Below are positions 1 through 8,558 of a stretch of 64,000 bases of DNA, piece after piece (position 1 is the stretch's first letter; each line of letters begins with the position of its first letter). The DNA is from Herbinix sp. (GTDB taxonomy: Bacteria > Bacillota > Clostridia > Lachnospirales > Lachnospiraceae). The translations under genes and the position numbers were made by a program. The notes below the pieces were generated by a model, which was given only the letters and a program-made list of their open reading frames with translations, had not been told where the DNA came from and did not search any database. The stretch lies in assembly GCA_029238935.1 (NCBI GenBank), contig JAQZBN010000008.1, forward strand, positions 62,001-126,000. Direction: 5' to 3'.

Positions 1-604
1 AACCATCGGATTTAATCATGATCATATCATCAAGTTCTTCGTTATCTACCGTAATATCACCAAAGATTTCATCATGGAAGGTCGTAGATCCATCCTGTGG
101 ATTGTTCTGGCGAATAACAAAAGAAATTCCACTTGCCAATTTTTCTTCAATCTCTTCTTTTGATAAATGAAGACAATGTTTATCGTATTTTGTGATTTCC
201 TTCACGTCATCATGGTCATCATCTTCGGAGGAACCCACTGCACTTTTTAAAGTCGCAAGACGCTCTTTCGTACAGAAACAATAATAGGCAGCACCTTTTT
301 CTACTAGCTGCTTTGCATATTCCATATAGATTCCCTGTGCCTGACGGTCACTCTGCACATAAGGTCCAAAGCCGCCATCCTTGTCCGGGCCTTCATCATG
401 AATTAATCCGGTCCCTTTCATCGTACGATATATAATATCAACGGCTCCTTCTACTGTTCTTTCCTGATCCGTATCCTCTATTCTTAATAGAAATGTACCA
501 TCTTCATGTTTTGCAATCAAATACTCATATAAAGCAGTTCTTAAATTACCTACATGCATTCTTCCTGTAGGACTTGGGGCATATCTTGTTCTAATTTTAC
601 TCAC
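1..604 (-). CDS. gltX: Glutamyl-tRNA synthetase, N-terminal part (runs off the window)
   Basis: Charges tRNA-Glu in the cytoplasm. The gene enters from beyond position 1, so only about 200 N-terminal residues are visible. The translation opens with [19 protein letters not shown], the class I synthetase nucleotide-binding region with its HIGH-like motif (HVGN), followed by [16 protein letters not shown] and the [10 protein letters not shown] segment typical of GluRS. The start is a GTG at 602-604; no ATG lies upstream in frame, and a purine-rich AGAGGAC stretch precedes it. Whether it is the discriminating or non-discriminating type cannot be told from this part. Sure of the family; the C-terminal KMSKS region is outside the window. 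Confidence 0.95.
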   Translation of the reverse strand, partial: MSKIRTRYAPSPTGRMHVGNLRTALYEYLIAKHEDGTFLLRIEDTDQERTVEGAVDIIYRTMKGTGLIHDEGPDKDGGFGPYVQSDRQAQGIYMEYAKQLVEKGAAYYCFCTKERLATLKSAVGSSEDDDHDDVKEITKYDKHCLHLSKEEIEEKLASGISFVIRQNNPQDGSTTFHDEIFGDITVDNEELDDMIMIKSDG

Positions 605-659
605 GTTAATAACCGTCCTCTCTATTTCCTTAATTTATTTCATATCATAGTATATCAAT

Positions 660-1070
660 TTATTGATAATTTTTAATGGAATTCATCATATATTCATTCA
701 TATATTTTTGGAAAGCAGGATCTCCAATCATAGTTATTAGCATCGACATAAATATTACAAAAGCAACTCCGACTACAACCAGCATTGCTCTCGCCCAATT
801 CTTCTTACTTGGTAGGGTACTTTCTGTAAAGGACCATACAAAGAGCATTACTACAAATACGAGGATACCAACGACCGGAATAAATAGAAACGCCATCGAA
901 CCAAGCCAACTAATAAAGCTAATCGGCTTTTCCTTTTTATACATGACAGAATTTTGAGGAGGAGCAGTATTATATACGATGCGTGCTTGTTCTCGAAATG
1001 AACTTCCACAATATTCGCAAAAATTAGCTTCTTCATTCAGGGTATTACGCCCACACGTATTACATATCAT
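660..1070 (-). CDS. Small zinc-ribbon membrane protein, unknown function
   Basis: A 136-residue protein with an N-terminal zinc ribbon (cysteines 3, 6, 18 and 21, CxxC...CxxC) followed by two hydrophobic helices at roughly residues 50-75 and 90-112. This layout matches the widespread 'zinc-ribbon domain' membrane proteins of Firmicutes, whose roles are mostly unknown. An in-frame TTG lies six bases further upstream at 1076, but it sits almost on the ribosome binding site AGAGGTGA; the ATG at 1070 has normal spacing, so I chose it. It lies between gltX and the ABC operon, and probably has its own transcript. No function is claimed. Confidence 0.75.
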   Translation of the reverse strand: MICNTCGRNTLNEEANFCEYCGSSFREQARIVYNTAPPQNSVMYKKEKPISFISWLGSMAFLFIPVVGILVFVVMLFVWSFTESTLPSKKNWARAMLVVVGVAFVIFMSMLITMIGDPAFQKYMNEYMMNSIKNYQ

Positions 1071-1174
1071 ATTCAATCACCTCTGTACACATTTGTTTTC
1101 CCCATTATACCATAACCTTGTTAAAAATCAACTTTTTGTTTCCTTTACGGGGACTTAAAAAAACTCTAAACACG

Positions 1175-1225
1175 TAGGAGAACGATACGACTGCCCTTTC
1201 GGACACAGCTCGTATCGCCCTCCTA
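1175..1225 (-). terminator. Intrinsic terminator after the ABC permease gene
   Basis: Inverted repeat with 16-base arms (two mismatches) around a 19-base loop. On the minus strand it is followed closely by a run of seven T at about 1157-1163. It lies 30 bases past the permease stop codon. Confidence 0.8.
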
Positions 1226-1254
1226 TTTTACTCTATATTATTCAACACCAGATA

Positions 1255-2482
1255 TTAACCTTCTGTCTTCATTGCTTCAATTGCTCTAATCTTCGTAGCA
1301 CGTCTTGCCGGAAAATATCCGGATAAAACACCGATAATTATTGCAATACCCACGGAAACCGGTGGCAACCATATCGGAATAATTGAAAACTGTGTATTCT
1401 GTAGATCATACATATAGTTCGAAGACATTAATGCTTTAAAAATCGGCTGACCAAATTTATTAATTAGCCAGGAAGCTCCATAGCCAAAGGATATTCCGAT
1501 ACATCCTCCTAGTAGGCCAATGAGAGCGGCTTCAAACAGGAATAATTTACGAACATCCTTTACTGCACAACCTAATACCTTCATGATACCAATTTCTTTC
1601 GTCCTCTCATAGATGGACATTACCATAGTATTGGCAATACTAATAGCGGAAACAAGCATGGCCACAGCTCCTAAAGCTCCAAGAACCATCTGCATTGTAT
1701 CTGCTGCTTCCATTAAAGGCTTATAATTACTGATCAAACTAGAGGACTGATATCCCATCTCTGTTAACTTTTTCTGAACCTCTTCTACATTATCAATCCA
1801 AATCCATATAACAACTGTAATCATATTCCCAATTCTGCGTTGCAACCATTTTAGCAACATTTTTAAGTTCCATAGAGAATTCCTTTTTTCTTTCATTCAC
1901 CGGATATTCCTGAAACTTTAACACTAATCGATCTTTCGCCAGATCAATTGTTTTTGTCTGTTGACTACGTCCAGAAAAATAATAGAATTCATAAAGAGCC
2001 TGGTTACCAAAGATAATGGTATCGTTTGTCTCTTCATCCGGATATTCACCCATTTCTAGCTCTGGGAAGCCAAAATCAGCAAAACTGCTACTATCCATAG
2101 CATAGATTTGTGCCCAGCCTTGATATTTACCGGAATATAAAGTGACACCCTTTTGAATGACTGGAGAAACCGCTTTTACGTGCTCCATGACTTTGATCTG
2201 CTCGACTAGTTTTTCATCCAGCTTCTGCTGTTTTGAATCAACCCATTGACCGTTATCATCCCAGATATCAGCATAGGTGCTTACCGTAATCATTGTTAAG
2301 CTTCCCTGCTGCATAACCTGTGACTGGTAATTACTTTTCATTCCAGTTCCTATGGATACCATGACGATGATGGATAAGGTTCCGATAATTACACCAATAA
2401 CGGTTAGTAAGGTTCTAGCCTTTCTTCGGGTCAGATTTCTCAAACCCATCTTCATCAAATCGCTAATCTTCATATAGCTCAA
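1255..2482 (-). pseudogene. MacB/FtsX-type ABC transporter permease, broken by a frameshift
   Basis: Membrane subunit of an export-type ABC system. The N-terminal frame (2482 down to 1793) has the family start MGLRNLTRRKARTLLTVIGV and the long extracytoplasmic domain, then stops just after YDYSCYMDLD. The next frame continues without loss as IDNVEEVQKKLTEMG and carries the three C-terminal helices, ERTKEIGIMKVLG and the closing PARRATKIRAIEAMK motif, ending at 1255. Joined, the product is about 410 residues, the normal size. The shift lies near 1793-1805 in a GGATTTGGATT stretch and amounts to one extra base. It may be a real mutation, a sequencing error, or less likely programmed slippage. 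Its 5' end overlaps the upstream Thr-rich gene by 20 bases. The partner ATPase is at 5663-6436. Confidence 0.85.
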
Positions 2483-3128
2483 TTCCTTTTTTGATTTTTC
2501 TTCTTGCCAACAATGCTCCCAAGGAAGAACTTATTACTAATACTGCTACAGATATTCCAATTACAAAAAGCCAGGATGAAAGAAGCGGGTCCTTAACTTC
2601 TGTCATACCCGTTCCCATAGTAGGATCTACAACCGTACCCTCGCCATAGATTGGTTCACCGGAGACTCCGCCTTCCATACCAGGATCGATTGCTATGTCC
2701 CCTGTTGCGTCCTCTTTCACTTCCTCTGAGATTACCTCACCCTCAGCAGCTCCTTCGGTTGTTACCTCACCTTCTACAGTTGTATCTCCTGTCACTTCGC
2801 CTTCGACCGCAGCATCTGAACCCTCAGTTACTTCTCCTTCAACGGTTCCTTCCAGTGTTGTTTCACCTTCTACAGCTCCATCAGTAGGAACTTCTTCGGT
2901 TGTTACTTCTGAAGTATTGGTTGTTGCTGTAGTATCGGTTGTTGCTGTTGTATCGGTTGTTGCTGTTGTATTGGTTGTTGCTGTAGTATCGGTCGTTGTT
3001 GTATTTACCTTTATTTCAGTATCACCGGATGTCGTAGTAGAGGTTTCACCTGCTGCTATGGCAATCTTTACTGCTGCTTCTGATGTTGCTACTATATTAA
3101 ATGGTGCGTTTATCATTACTTCACTCAT
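2463..3128 (-). CDS. Thr/Ala/Glu-rich membrane-anchored protein with tandem repeats
   Basis: About 221 residues. I recognise no family. After a short N-terminal region it has a Thr-rich tract of near-identical six-residue units (TTDTTA/TTNTTA) and then an acidic tract with repeated EGEVT/EGTVE motifs. One helix near the C-terminus (about residues 178-202, SSWLFVIGISVAVLVISSS) is followed by ARRKIKKG, which suggests the long tract faces outward. No clear signal peptide is visible. The first ATG (3138-3140) overlaps the GGAGG of the Shine-Dalgarno site; the ATG at 3126-3128 is five bases from it and is preferred. It sits between the CARDB protein and the permease, so it is probably part of the same export or surface complex. 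The repeat tract should be prone to length change. Confidence 0.75.
   Translation of the reverse strand: MSEVMINAPFNIVATSEAAVKIAIAAGETSTTTSGDTEIKVNTTTTDTTATTNTTATTDTTATTDTTATTNTSEVTTEEVPTDGAVEGETTLEGTVEGEVTEGSDAAVEGEVTGDTTVEGEVTTEGAAEGEVISEEVKEDATGDIAIDPGMEGGVSGEPIYGEGTVVDPTMGTGMTEVKDPLLSSWLFVIGISVAVLVISSSLGALLARRKIKKGIELYED
2919..3008. repeat. 18-bp tandem repeat inside the Thr-rich gene
   Basis: About five head-to-tail 18-base units (period exactly 18, starts at 2919, 2937, 2955, 2973, 2991) encoding the TTDTTA units. The period is a multiple of three, so copy-number change would keep the frame. Confidence 0.85.
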
Positions 3129-3164
3129 ATTATCCTCCATTCTTATGTCTCAAAAGGTTTCTTA

Positions 3165-5630
3165 TTATAAATTCTCTGCCTCTTTCTTACGAAGCTTCAT
3201 CTTATATACACCGATGATAGCTTTTCTTGTAATCGGAATAAATGCGATGAAAATAACAACCTGGATGACAATAAATAACCATACCGGTAAAATCTCTTTC
3301 TTTGTCATCGGAACTTCTGGATTAAACACTTCTCCCGAACCACCGTCAACGACTCCGCCGCCATCCCAAACTACCTCACCTTGAACAACTGTCTCGAAGT
3401 CCTTCGTCATTACTACTTCGTTGCCATTACTATCTTCAAATGTTATGCTGACAACACCTTTTGCCGTACCTTCCAGACTCGGCAGAACTTCAAATTCGAC
3501 AAAGGATGCTTCTCCTGCCGCTACATTACCGATGAAATACATATTACCGTCTGATTTAATAAAATCACCCTCAACGGTTGCAATGACATTGTTTAATGGA
3601 GATTTTCCCATGTTATAAAACTCAAAGTTTAACATTGCAGTTGTATTAACCACTATATTTCCATCATAGGAATAAACATTGACATTATCTACAACAGGTC
3701 TTGAATTTTCTACTGCTTGAAGATTTAACTTCTCTATTTTACTCTCACCAATAACTCCGGTTTGTGGATTAGGCTCTGCTCCGTCGTACTCATAATCAAT
3801 CTTAATCTCGATCGGATATGCACCTGTAGTAGCATCTGACTTAACTCTAAGTTCCAACGTCTTTTCAACAGTTTCTCCAGCTTCTATCTTATTGATAAAA
3901 AAGCTGTTACTTCCCTGAGTTACGCTAAAAACATTATTTTCCTGAGAAATTGTAATTGTAATATTCTTTGCCGCCACGGAAGAGTGGGTATTATATATCT
4001 CAAAAATAAAGTTAAATGTGGAACCTGCACGTAATTCCTGAACATCAGTAGTATATTTGCTTACGATAAGCTTTGGTTTACTGCTGCTTCCAAGGTCATT
4101 CTGAACATCGAGAACTGGAATTACTACTTCATCTCCACCTGGGTTACCATTGGCATCGATATAGGTATATTTAATCGTAAGGTTATTAAGCCCTTCCGCA
4201 ATTGCTTCGGATACCGTAAGCGGTATGGTGATGTTCTTCTTCGCTCCACCTTTTAATGTCTCTATGTACTGATAAGGTTCTGAACCTGCCGGAATAAAAG
4301 TATCTGCGGTAAGATTAGTTGCTGCAACCTTGATCTCTTTGATATCAACCTGACTCTTGTTCTCCAAATTAAAAGATACATTTAACTGACCTCCCGCATT
4401 TGGTTGGAGAGGACTCTGACTTACATCATTAATTACAATATTGGGTTTTCCATCCGCTGTAGTTCCTTTTGGAGTGGTAACTTCAGGATATACTGTTGAA
4501 GAAACTGTATATGCAACTCCTGCAGCATCGATGTAATTTACATTGATCTTTATTGTTTTAATGCCACCGGTAGCTTCCTTTGATACGATCAAAGGTATTT
4601 TTACATCTTTCTTTTTATCCTGACTAACAGAACCGATCGGTATATTCTCAGTAAAATAATTCTTGATAAAGGTTCCAGGTCCAATACTGGAGGGATCTAC
4701 TGTTACGGTTACTTCTTGAGCTCTTGAAAGACCTGTATTACTGATGGTTGCAACAAGAGTAATTTCATCCCCAGGCTTCATTTCACCATAAGTAACACTT
4801 TCAATTTCTAACTTTGGTACATTATCGCTTTTCTGTACATTAATTGAAAAATCATAGGTATCGGTTAATGCAGTTCCAATTGAATCTTTATATTTAAAAT
4901 TAGCTGCAATTGTCTTATGACCTGCAGTTGCAGTCGGTAAAATTGTCAGCGGTAGTGTGATTTTTTGTTCAGCACCGGCAGCTAAATCTCCCACCTTAAT
5001 ATTTGACTTAGTATAGCCTTTTGCAATACCGGTTTCGCCAAAATTTAATGATAAGTAGGTACTATGAGCCGCTACTTCGCCTTCATTCTTTACGATGAAA
5101 GAAACATTGGTATTACCACCAATAATGGCATTCTCGTAGGTTAGACTGCTAATGGTGAGCTGTGCAGGAGCCTTTTCCTGTAGGATCTGTAAATTCACAT
5201 TGACGGATACGGTTTCTTCCTTGCTATTAATGTAACTATAGTATACTGCCTTCAGTGTAATCGGATAAATTCCTATGCTGGCTGTCTCTTTTACAGTAAC
5301 ATCAAATTCTACATTTGTTGCAACATCTGTTGCAAAGCCATATACCGGTTGATTGTTGATAGACATCTTTGTCTGGGATAATATAAAGGGTGAAGTTGAT
5401 GTACCCTCAACGGTAACTTTGGGATTCGCTATGTAACTACCTTCTGCCTTAATTGGCACTGAAATATGTGTTGTTTCTCCCGGAACTATAATCAAGTTCA
5501 AATCGTCATCTGCTACAACGATGGATGGTGCTACTCCTATCTCGGCATTTACCGGCAGCACTTGATAAAAAACACTGGTAATTAATAATAACATTGATAA
5601 AATAGCTGTCGCTAATTTCCTTTTCTTCAT
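3165..5630 (-). CDS. Exported CARDB/COG1361-type surface protein
   Basis: An 821-residue extracytoplasmic protein. It opens with a signal peptide (MKKRKLA, hydrophobic core, probable cleavage after VNA near residue 29) and ends with a membrane helix (about 785-806) and a basic tail. Between them are some five or six beta-sandwich repeats with the recurrent pattern 'N.SF.V.N.G...A..V.V...G......G....I..I..G......PL.V...A..G', typical of CARDB and COG1361 'S-layer-like' proteins. In other Firmicutes such proteins lie beside MacB-like ATPases and permeases, as here (ATPase 33 bases upstream, anchored protein and permease downstream). It may stand in for the MacA-type adaptor. No enzyme motif is visible. 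The family call is firm; the role is inferred. Confidence 0.85.
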   Translation of the reverse strand: MKKRKLATAILSMLLLITSVFYQVLPVNAEIGVAPSIVVADDDLNLIIVPGETTHISVPIKAEGSYIANPKVTVEGTSTSPFILSQTKMSINNQPVYGFATDVATNVEFDVTVKETASIGIYPITLKAVYYSYINSKEETVSVNVNLQILQEKAPAQLTISSLTYENAIIGGNTNVSFIVKNEGEVAAHSTYLSLNFGETGIAKGYTKSNIKVGDLAAGAEQKITLPLTILPTATAGHKTIAANFKYKDSIGTALTDTYDFSINVQKSDNVPKLEIESVTYGEMKPGDEITLVATISNTGLSRAQEVTVTVDPSSIGPGTFIKNYFTENIPIGSVSQDKKKDVKIPLIVSKEATGGIKTIKINVNYIDAAGVAYTVSSTVYPEVTTPKGTTADGKPNIVINDVSQSPLQPNAGGQLNVSFNLENKSQVDIKEIKVAATNLTADTFIPAGSEPYQYIETLKGGAKKNITIPLTVSEAIAEGLNNLTIKYTYIDANGNPGGDEVVIPVLDVQNDLGSSSKPKLIVSKYTTDVQELRAGSTFNFIFEIYNTHSSVAAKNITITISQENNVFSVTQGSNSFFINKIEAGETVEKTLELRVKSDATTGAYPIEIKIDYEYDGAEPNPQTGVIGESKIEKLNLQAVENSRPVVDNVNVYSYDGNIVVNTTAMLNFEFYNMGKSPLNNVIATVEGDFIKSDGNMYFIGNVAAGEASFVEFEVLPSLEGTAKGVVSITFEDSNGNEVVMTKDFETVVQGEVVWDGGGVVDGGSGEVFNPEVPMTKKEILPVWLFIVIQVVIFIAFIPITRKAIIGVYKMKLRKKEAENL

Positions 5631-5662
5631 TCCTATTCCCTCTTCTTCCTATTATATTTATA

Positions 5663-6436
5663 TTAAGCAATATCACCATCTACGCTTTCCAACTGCTGCT
5701 CTTCTTTAGGCACCTCAGCATTCGGGCTACGTAGATCATTCAGTATCTCGATACCCTCTACCTTGCCGTCAAAGATATGGATGATCTTATCCGCATATTC
5801 CGCCAGTCTTCTGTCATGGGTTACCATTACGATGGTCTGATTATTGGCTCTCGCTATCTCTTTAATTAAATCCATAACTTCTTTCGAAGTTTTAGAATCT
5901 AGATTACCGGTGGGCTCATCGGCAAACACAATATCTGGTTTAGCCACGAACGCTCTGGCGATACCAACTCTCTGCTGCTGTCCACCACTCATCTCTTTCG
6001 GCTTGTGTTTGAGTCTCTTTTGAAGCCCAACCATCACCAGCATATCCTTTGCCATCTTTTTTCTTTTCTTACTACCGATCCGTTTGAAAATCAGAGGCAG
6101 CTCCACATTCTCTAAGGCAGTCATGGAATTCAGAAGATTGTAGGATTGGAACACGAATCCCAAGTTATTCTGGCGAAATTTAGCCAGACCTTTCTCCCCC
6201 ATCTTATGAATACTCTGCCCTTTGATTATAATCTGTCCGCTGGTCAGCTTTTCAATTCCTGCCATGAGATTAAGTAAAGTAGACTTTCCGGAGCCGGATA
6301 CACCATATAAACAACAGAACTCTCCTTTAAGAATGGAGAAACTGACGTCATCCACAGCGCTGATTCGTTCATTACCCATCCGATAGATCTTCTTTGCATT
6401 CTTAACCTCAATCACTTTTTGGATTTCATTGCTCAT
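5663..6436 (-). CDS. ABC transporter ATP-binding protein, MacB/LolD type
   Basis: A 257-residue ATPase that would power the FtsX/MacB-type permease encoded downstream. Walker A GVSGSGKST is at about residues 45-53, the Q-loop at FVFQSYNLL, the signature MSGGQQQR, Walker B IVFADEPTGNLD and the H-loop VTHD. LLNSMTALENVELPL and ADEPTGNLDS mark the MacB/LolD/FtsE class, which works by mechanotransmission rather than bulk transport. It is the first gene of the four-gene operon running down to 1255. AGGAAGGTG lies upstream of the ATG. The C-terminal 30 residues are acidic and poorly conserved in type. With the permease frameshifted, the complex may be inactive in this strain. Confidence 0.93.
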   Translation of the reverse strand: MSNEIQKVIEVKNAKKIYRMGNERISAVDDVSFSILKGEFCCLYGVSGSGKSTLLNLMAGIEKLTSGQIIIKGQSIHKMGEKGLAKFRQNNLGFVFQSYNLLNSMTALENVELPLIFKRIGSKKRKKMAKDMLVMVGLQKRLKHKPKEMSGGQQQRVGIARAFVAKPDIVFADEPTGNLDSKTSKEVMDLIKEIARANNQTIVMVTHDRRLAEYADKIIHIFDGKVEGIEILNDLRSPNAEVPKEEQQLESVDGDIA

Positions 6437-6630
6437 TCCTGCACCTTCCTACTACGTTACTGAGTACACATTTGTGCTTAATTATAATACTATGCTACTC
6501 TATAATTCTTAAATAAAGTCTATAGAAATTCTTAATTTTTCCTTACGATTTAACTAGATTTTCCATGGAAATATTAAAATAGTACTAATAATGACTCTAT
6601 TCCCACTATTTATAGTCCATATACTAAAGT

Positions 6631-7815
6631 TTATTCTTCCTCGTTATGCTCTTCCTTTCTCTTAATCTGATTGTCCACGAACCTAACAAAGACTAGCTTG
6701 ACATAAGCACCGATCGGAACCGCCAGAAGCATTCCCAGAAAGCCGCCTACTGCACTACCAAAGATCAGGGATATTATTATAATGAGTGGATGGATTTGAA
6801 TCGATCTGCTTAATAACTTCGGACCAATCACATTACCGTCAATAGCCTGTATAATTGCTAAGGCAATAATCGATATAATCATCGTCTTAAAATCACCGTT
6901 AACCAAACATACTAGTATCGTTCCTATATAAGCTACAATTGGCCCAAAATACGGAATAAGATTACCGATTCCTGCTATGACACCTATCACAATGGCAAAT
7001 TTGACTCCGGTTAAGGTCAAGACTAAACTAATTAAAATCATCATGACAAAAGCATCCGTCAGCTGACCCCTGATATAACCTGAAAATACTTGATCCAGGT
7101 CATGAATAATGTTTTGTAATCTGCGATTTGTATTTTTACTTAATAAAGCAGAATTCACCTTTTTTATATAATCCATGAACATTCTGCCATCAATCAACAG
7201 ATAAACACCGATAATAAAACTAAAGATAATTGTAGTTAGATAACCTGATAAATTCGTCAACGAATTAATGATCCCATCTGCAAAATTTCTTAACAAATCT
7301 ACAACGAAGGTTGTAGCATCTGTAACATACTGCTGTATCTCCTGGGATTGTATATCTAAATCTTCGAGCTTTTTAAGTAAGGTTTGATAAAACGAGTCCA
7401 GACCTGACATATATTCTTGGCCTAATCTAATAATATCATCAAAATTAGCTAAACGAATTTGATTCGTCACAGAGGATACTAATAGGGAAATTAAAGCGGC
7501 AAGAGCTACAAAGAGAAGGAGCATTGATGTGATAACGGCAACAGATCTCGGTGCTTTAATAATCCTTCGAAGTTTGTCATTACGGTATCTGCGTTCAAAG
7601 AAACTCACCACAGGATCCATTAAGTAAGCAAAGGCAAAGCCAAGAATTAAAGGTCTAACTACTCGTATCAGCCAACGTACCTTGATCATCACTTCAGCTG
7701 CTATGGTTGGGGCATTCTTGGCAACCAGGCTGAGGGAGTAGATGATAATCGATGTAATGATAACGTACAACGATATTTGCAAATATTTATGATTAAACTT
7801 ATCTTTCCATTTCAT
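6631..7815 (-). CDS. AI-2E family transporter (PerM/YdbI-like permease)
   Basis: A 394-residue membrane protein with about eight helices: two pairs near the N-terminus, a soluble loop (about 140-190), and a C-terminal bundle containing GNLIPYFGPIVAYIGT and the closing GGFLGMLLAVPIGAYVK, both family hallmarks. Members export varied small molecules or act as sodium/proton antiporters; the substrate here is unknown. In-frame stop codons immediately precede the ATG at 7815, so no earlier start exists; the nearest GGAG is about 14 bases away, which is far. A short out-of-frame ORF (8 codons) with better spacing overlaps the start and could affect translation. It follows the cytidylate-kinase-like gene by 44 bases. 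Confidence 0.9.
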   Translation of the reverse strand: MKWKDKFNHKYLQISLYVIITSIIIYSLSLVAKNAPTIAAEVMIKVRWLIRVVRPLILGFAFAYLMDPVVSFFERRYRNDKLRRIIKAPRSVAVITSMLLLFVALAALISLLVSSVTNQIRLANFDDIIRLGQEYMSGLDSFYQTLLKKLEDLDIQSQEIQQYVTDATTFVVDLLRNFADGIINSLTNLSGYLTTIIFSFIIGVYLLIDGRMFMDYIKKVNSALLSKNTNRRLQNIIHDLDQVFSGYIRGQLTDAFVMMILISLVLTLTGVKFAIVIGVIAGIGNLIPYFGPIVAYIGTILVCLVNGDFKTMIISIIALAIIQAIDGNVIGPKLLSRSIQIHPLIIIISLIFGSAVGGFLGMLLAVPIGAYVKLVFVRFVDNQIKRKEEHNEEE

Positions 7816-7859
7816 CGATTATCATTTCACTCCTTTATTTATCGCTATTCATTGGACTT

Positions 7860-8477
7860 TTATTGTACTTCATGCTCTACGAAATTCTTAATACATTCTA
7901 CGGTATAATCAATACCAGCAAAATTGCTTTTCACAGAAAGGTGATAGTTTTCTGCTTTTCCCCATTTGTCGTTGGCATGATAATTATAGTAATTAGCACG
8001 TCTTTTATCTATTTTTAGGATTTCTTCTTCTGGATTTTTAGCCGATAGATGGTACAACGATATTGCCCTGTTCTTTCGATACTCTAAGTCTGCCCAGATA
8101 AAAACATTTATTACATTCTGAAAATCTCTTAAGATATAATCAGCACATCTTCCTACAATAACACAGGGTCCTTCCATAGCAACATTGCGTATTACTTCAG
8201 ATTGTGCCAGGTAGATCTGGTCATCTAAGGATAGATGCGTAAAGCCCAAATCTTGATTCCCATACGCATTCATCCCCATGGCAATGGAATATAGTAGACT
8301 ATTGGTTGCTTTTTTTTCCGCATTTTCAAAGGCAGCCTCTGCAAATCCACTTTCTTTCGCAGCTCTCGTAATAATGTCATTATCATAAAAGGGTATCATA
8401 AATTTCTGTGCCAGTTTTGCGCCTATTTCTCTGCCTCCGCTACCATATTGCCTGCTGATTGTAATAATCTTATTCAT
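7860..8477 (-). CDS. Cytidylate kinase-like family protein
   Basis: A 205-residue P-loop protein of the Cytidylate_kin2 family, starting MNKIITISRQYGSGGREIG, where GSGGREIG is the nucleotide-binding loop. The arrangement YDNDIITRAAKESG and VIVGRCADYIL follows the CMP-kinase fold, but these proteins are distinct from the housekeeping Cmk and their substrate is not established. An upstream in-frame GTG at 8486 overlaps the GGAG of the ribosome binding site; the ATG at 8475-8477 is correctly spaced and chosen. It lies between the transglutaminase gene and the AI-2E gene in one direction, so cotranscription is likely. Confidence 0.85.
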   Translation of the reverse strand: MNKIITISRQYGSGGREIGAKLAQKFMIPFYDNDIITRAAKESGFAEAAFENAEKKATNSLLYSIAMGMNAYGNQDLGFTHLSLDDQIYLAQSEVIRNVAMEGPCVIVGRCADYILRDFQNVINVFIWADLEYRKNRAISLYHLSAKNPEEEILKIDKRRANYYNYHANDKWGKAENYHLSVKSNFAGIDYTVECIKNFVEHEVQ

Positions 8478-8558
8478 CGCAGTCACTCCATTCCAAATAA
8501 AATCTCGTTCTAACTATATTATACCATAGCTTACATAAAAATGAAGGTCTTTTTCGAT

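Noticed and set aside
2651..3384. Long plus-strand ORFs opposite the Thr-rich gene
   Set aside because: They mirror the low-complexity repeats of the minus-strand gene, have no ribosome site and match no family.
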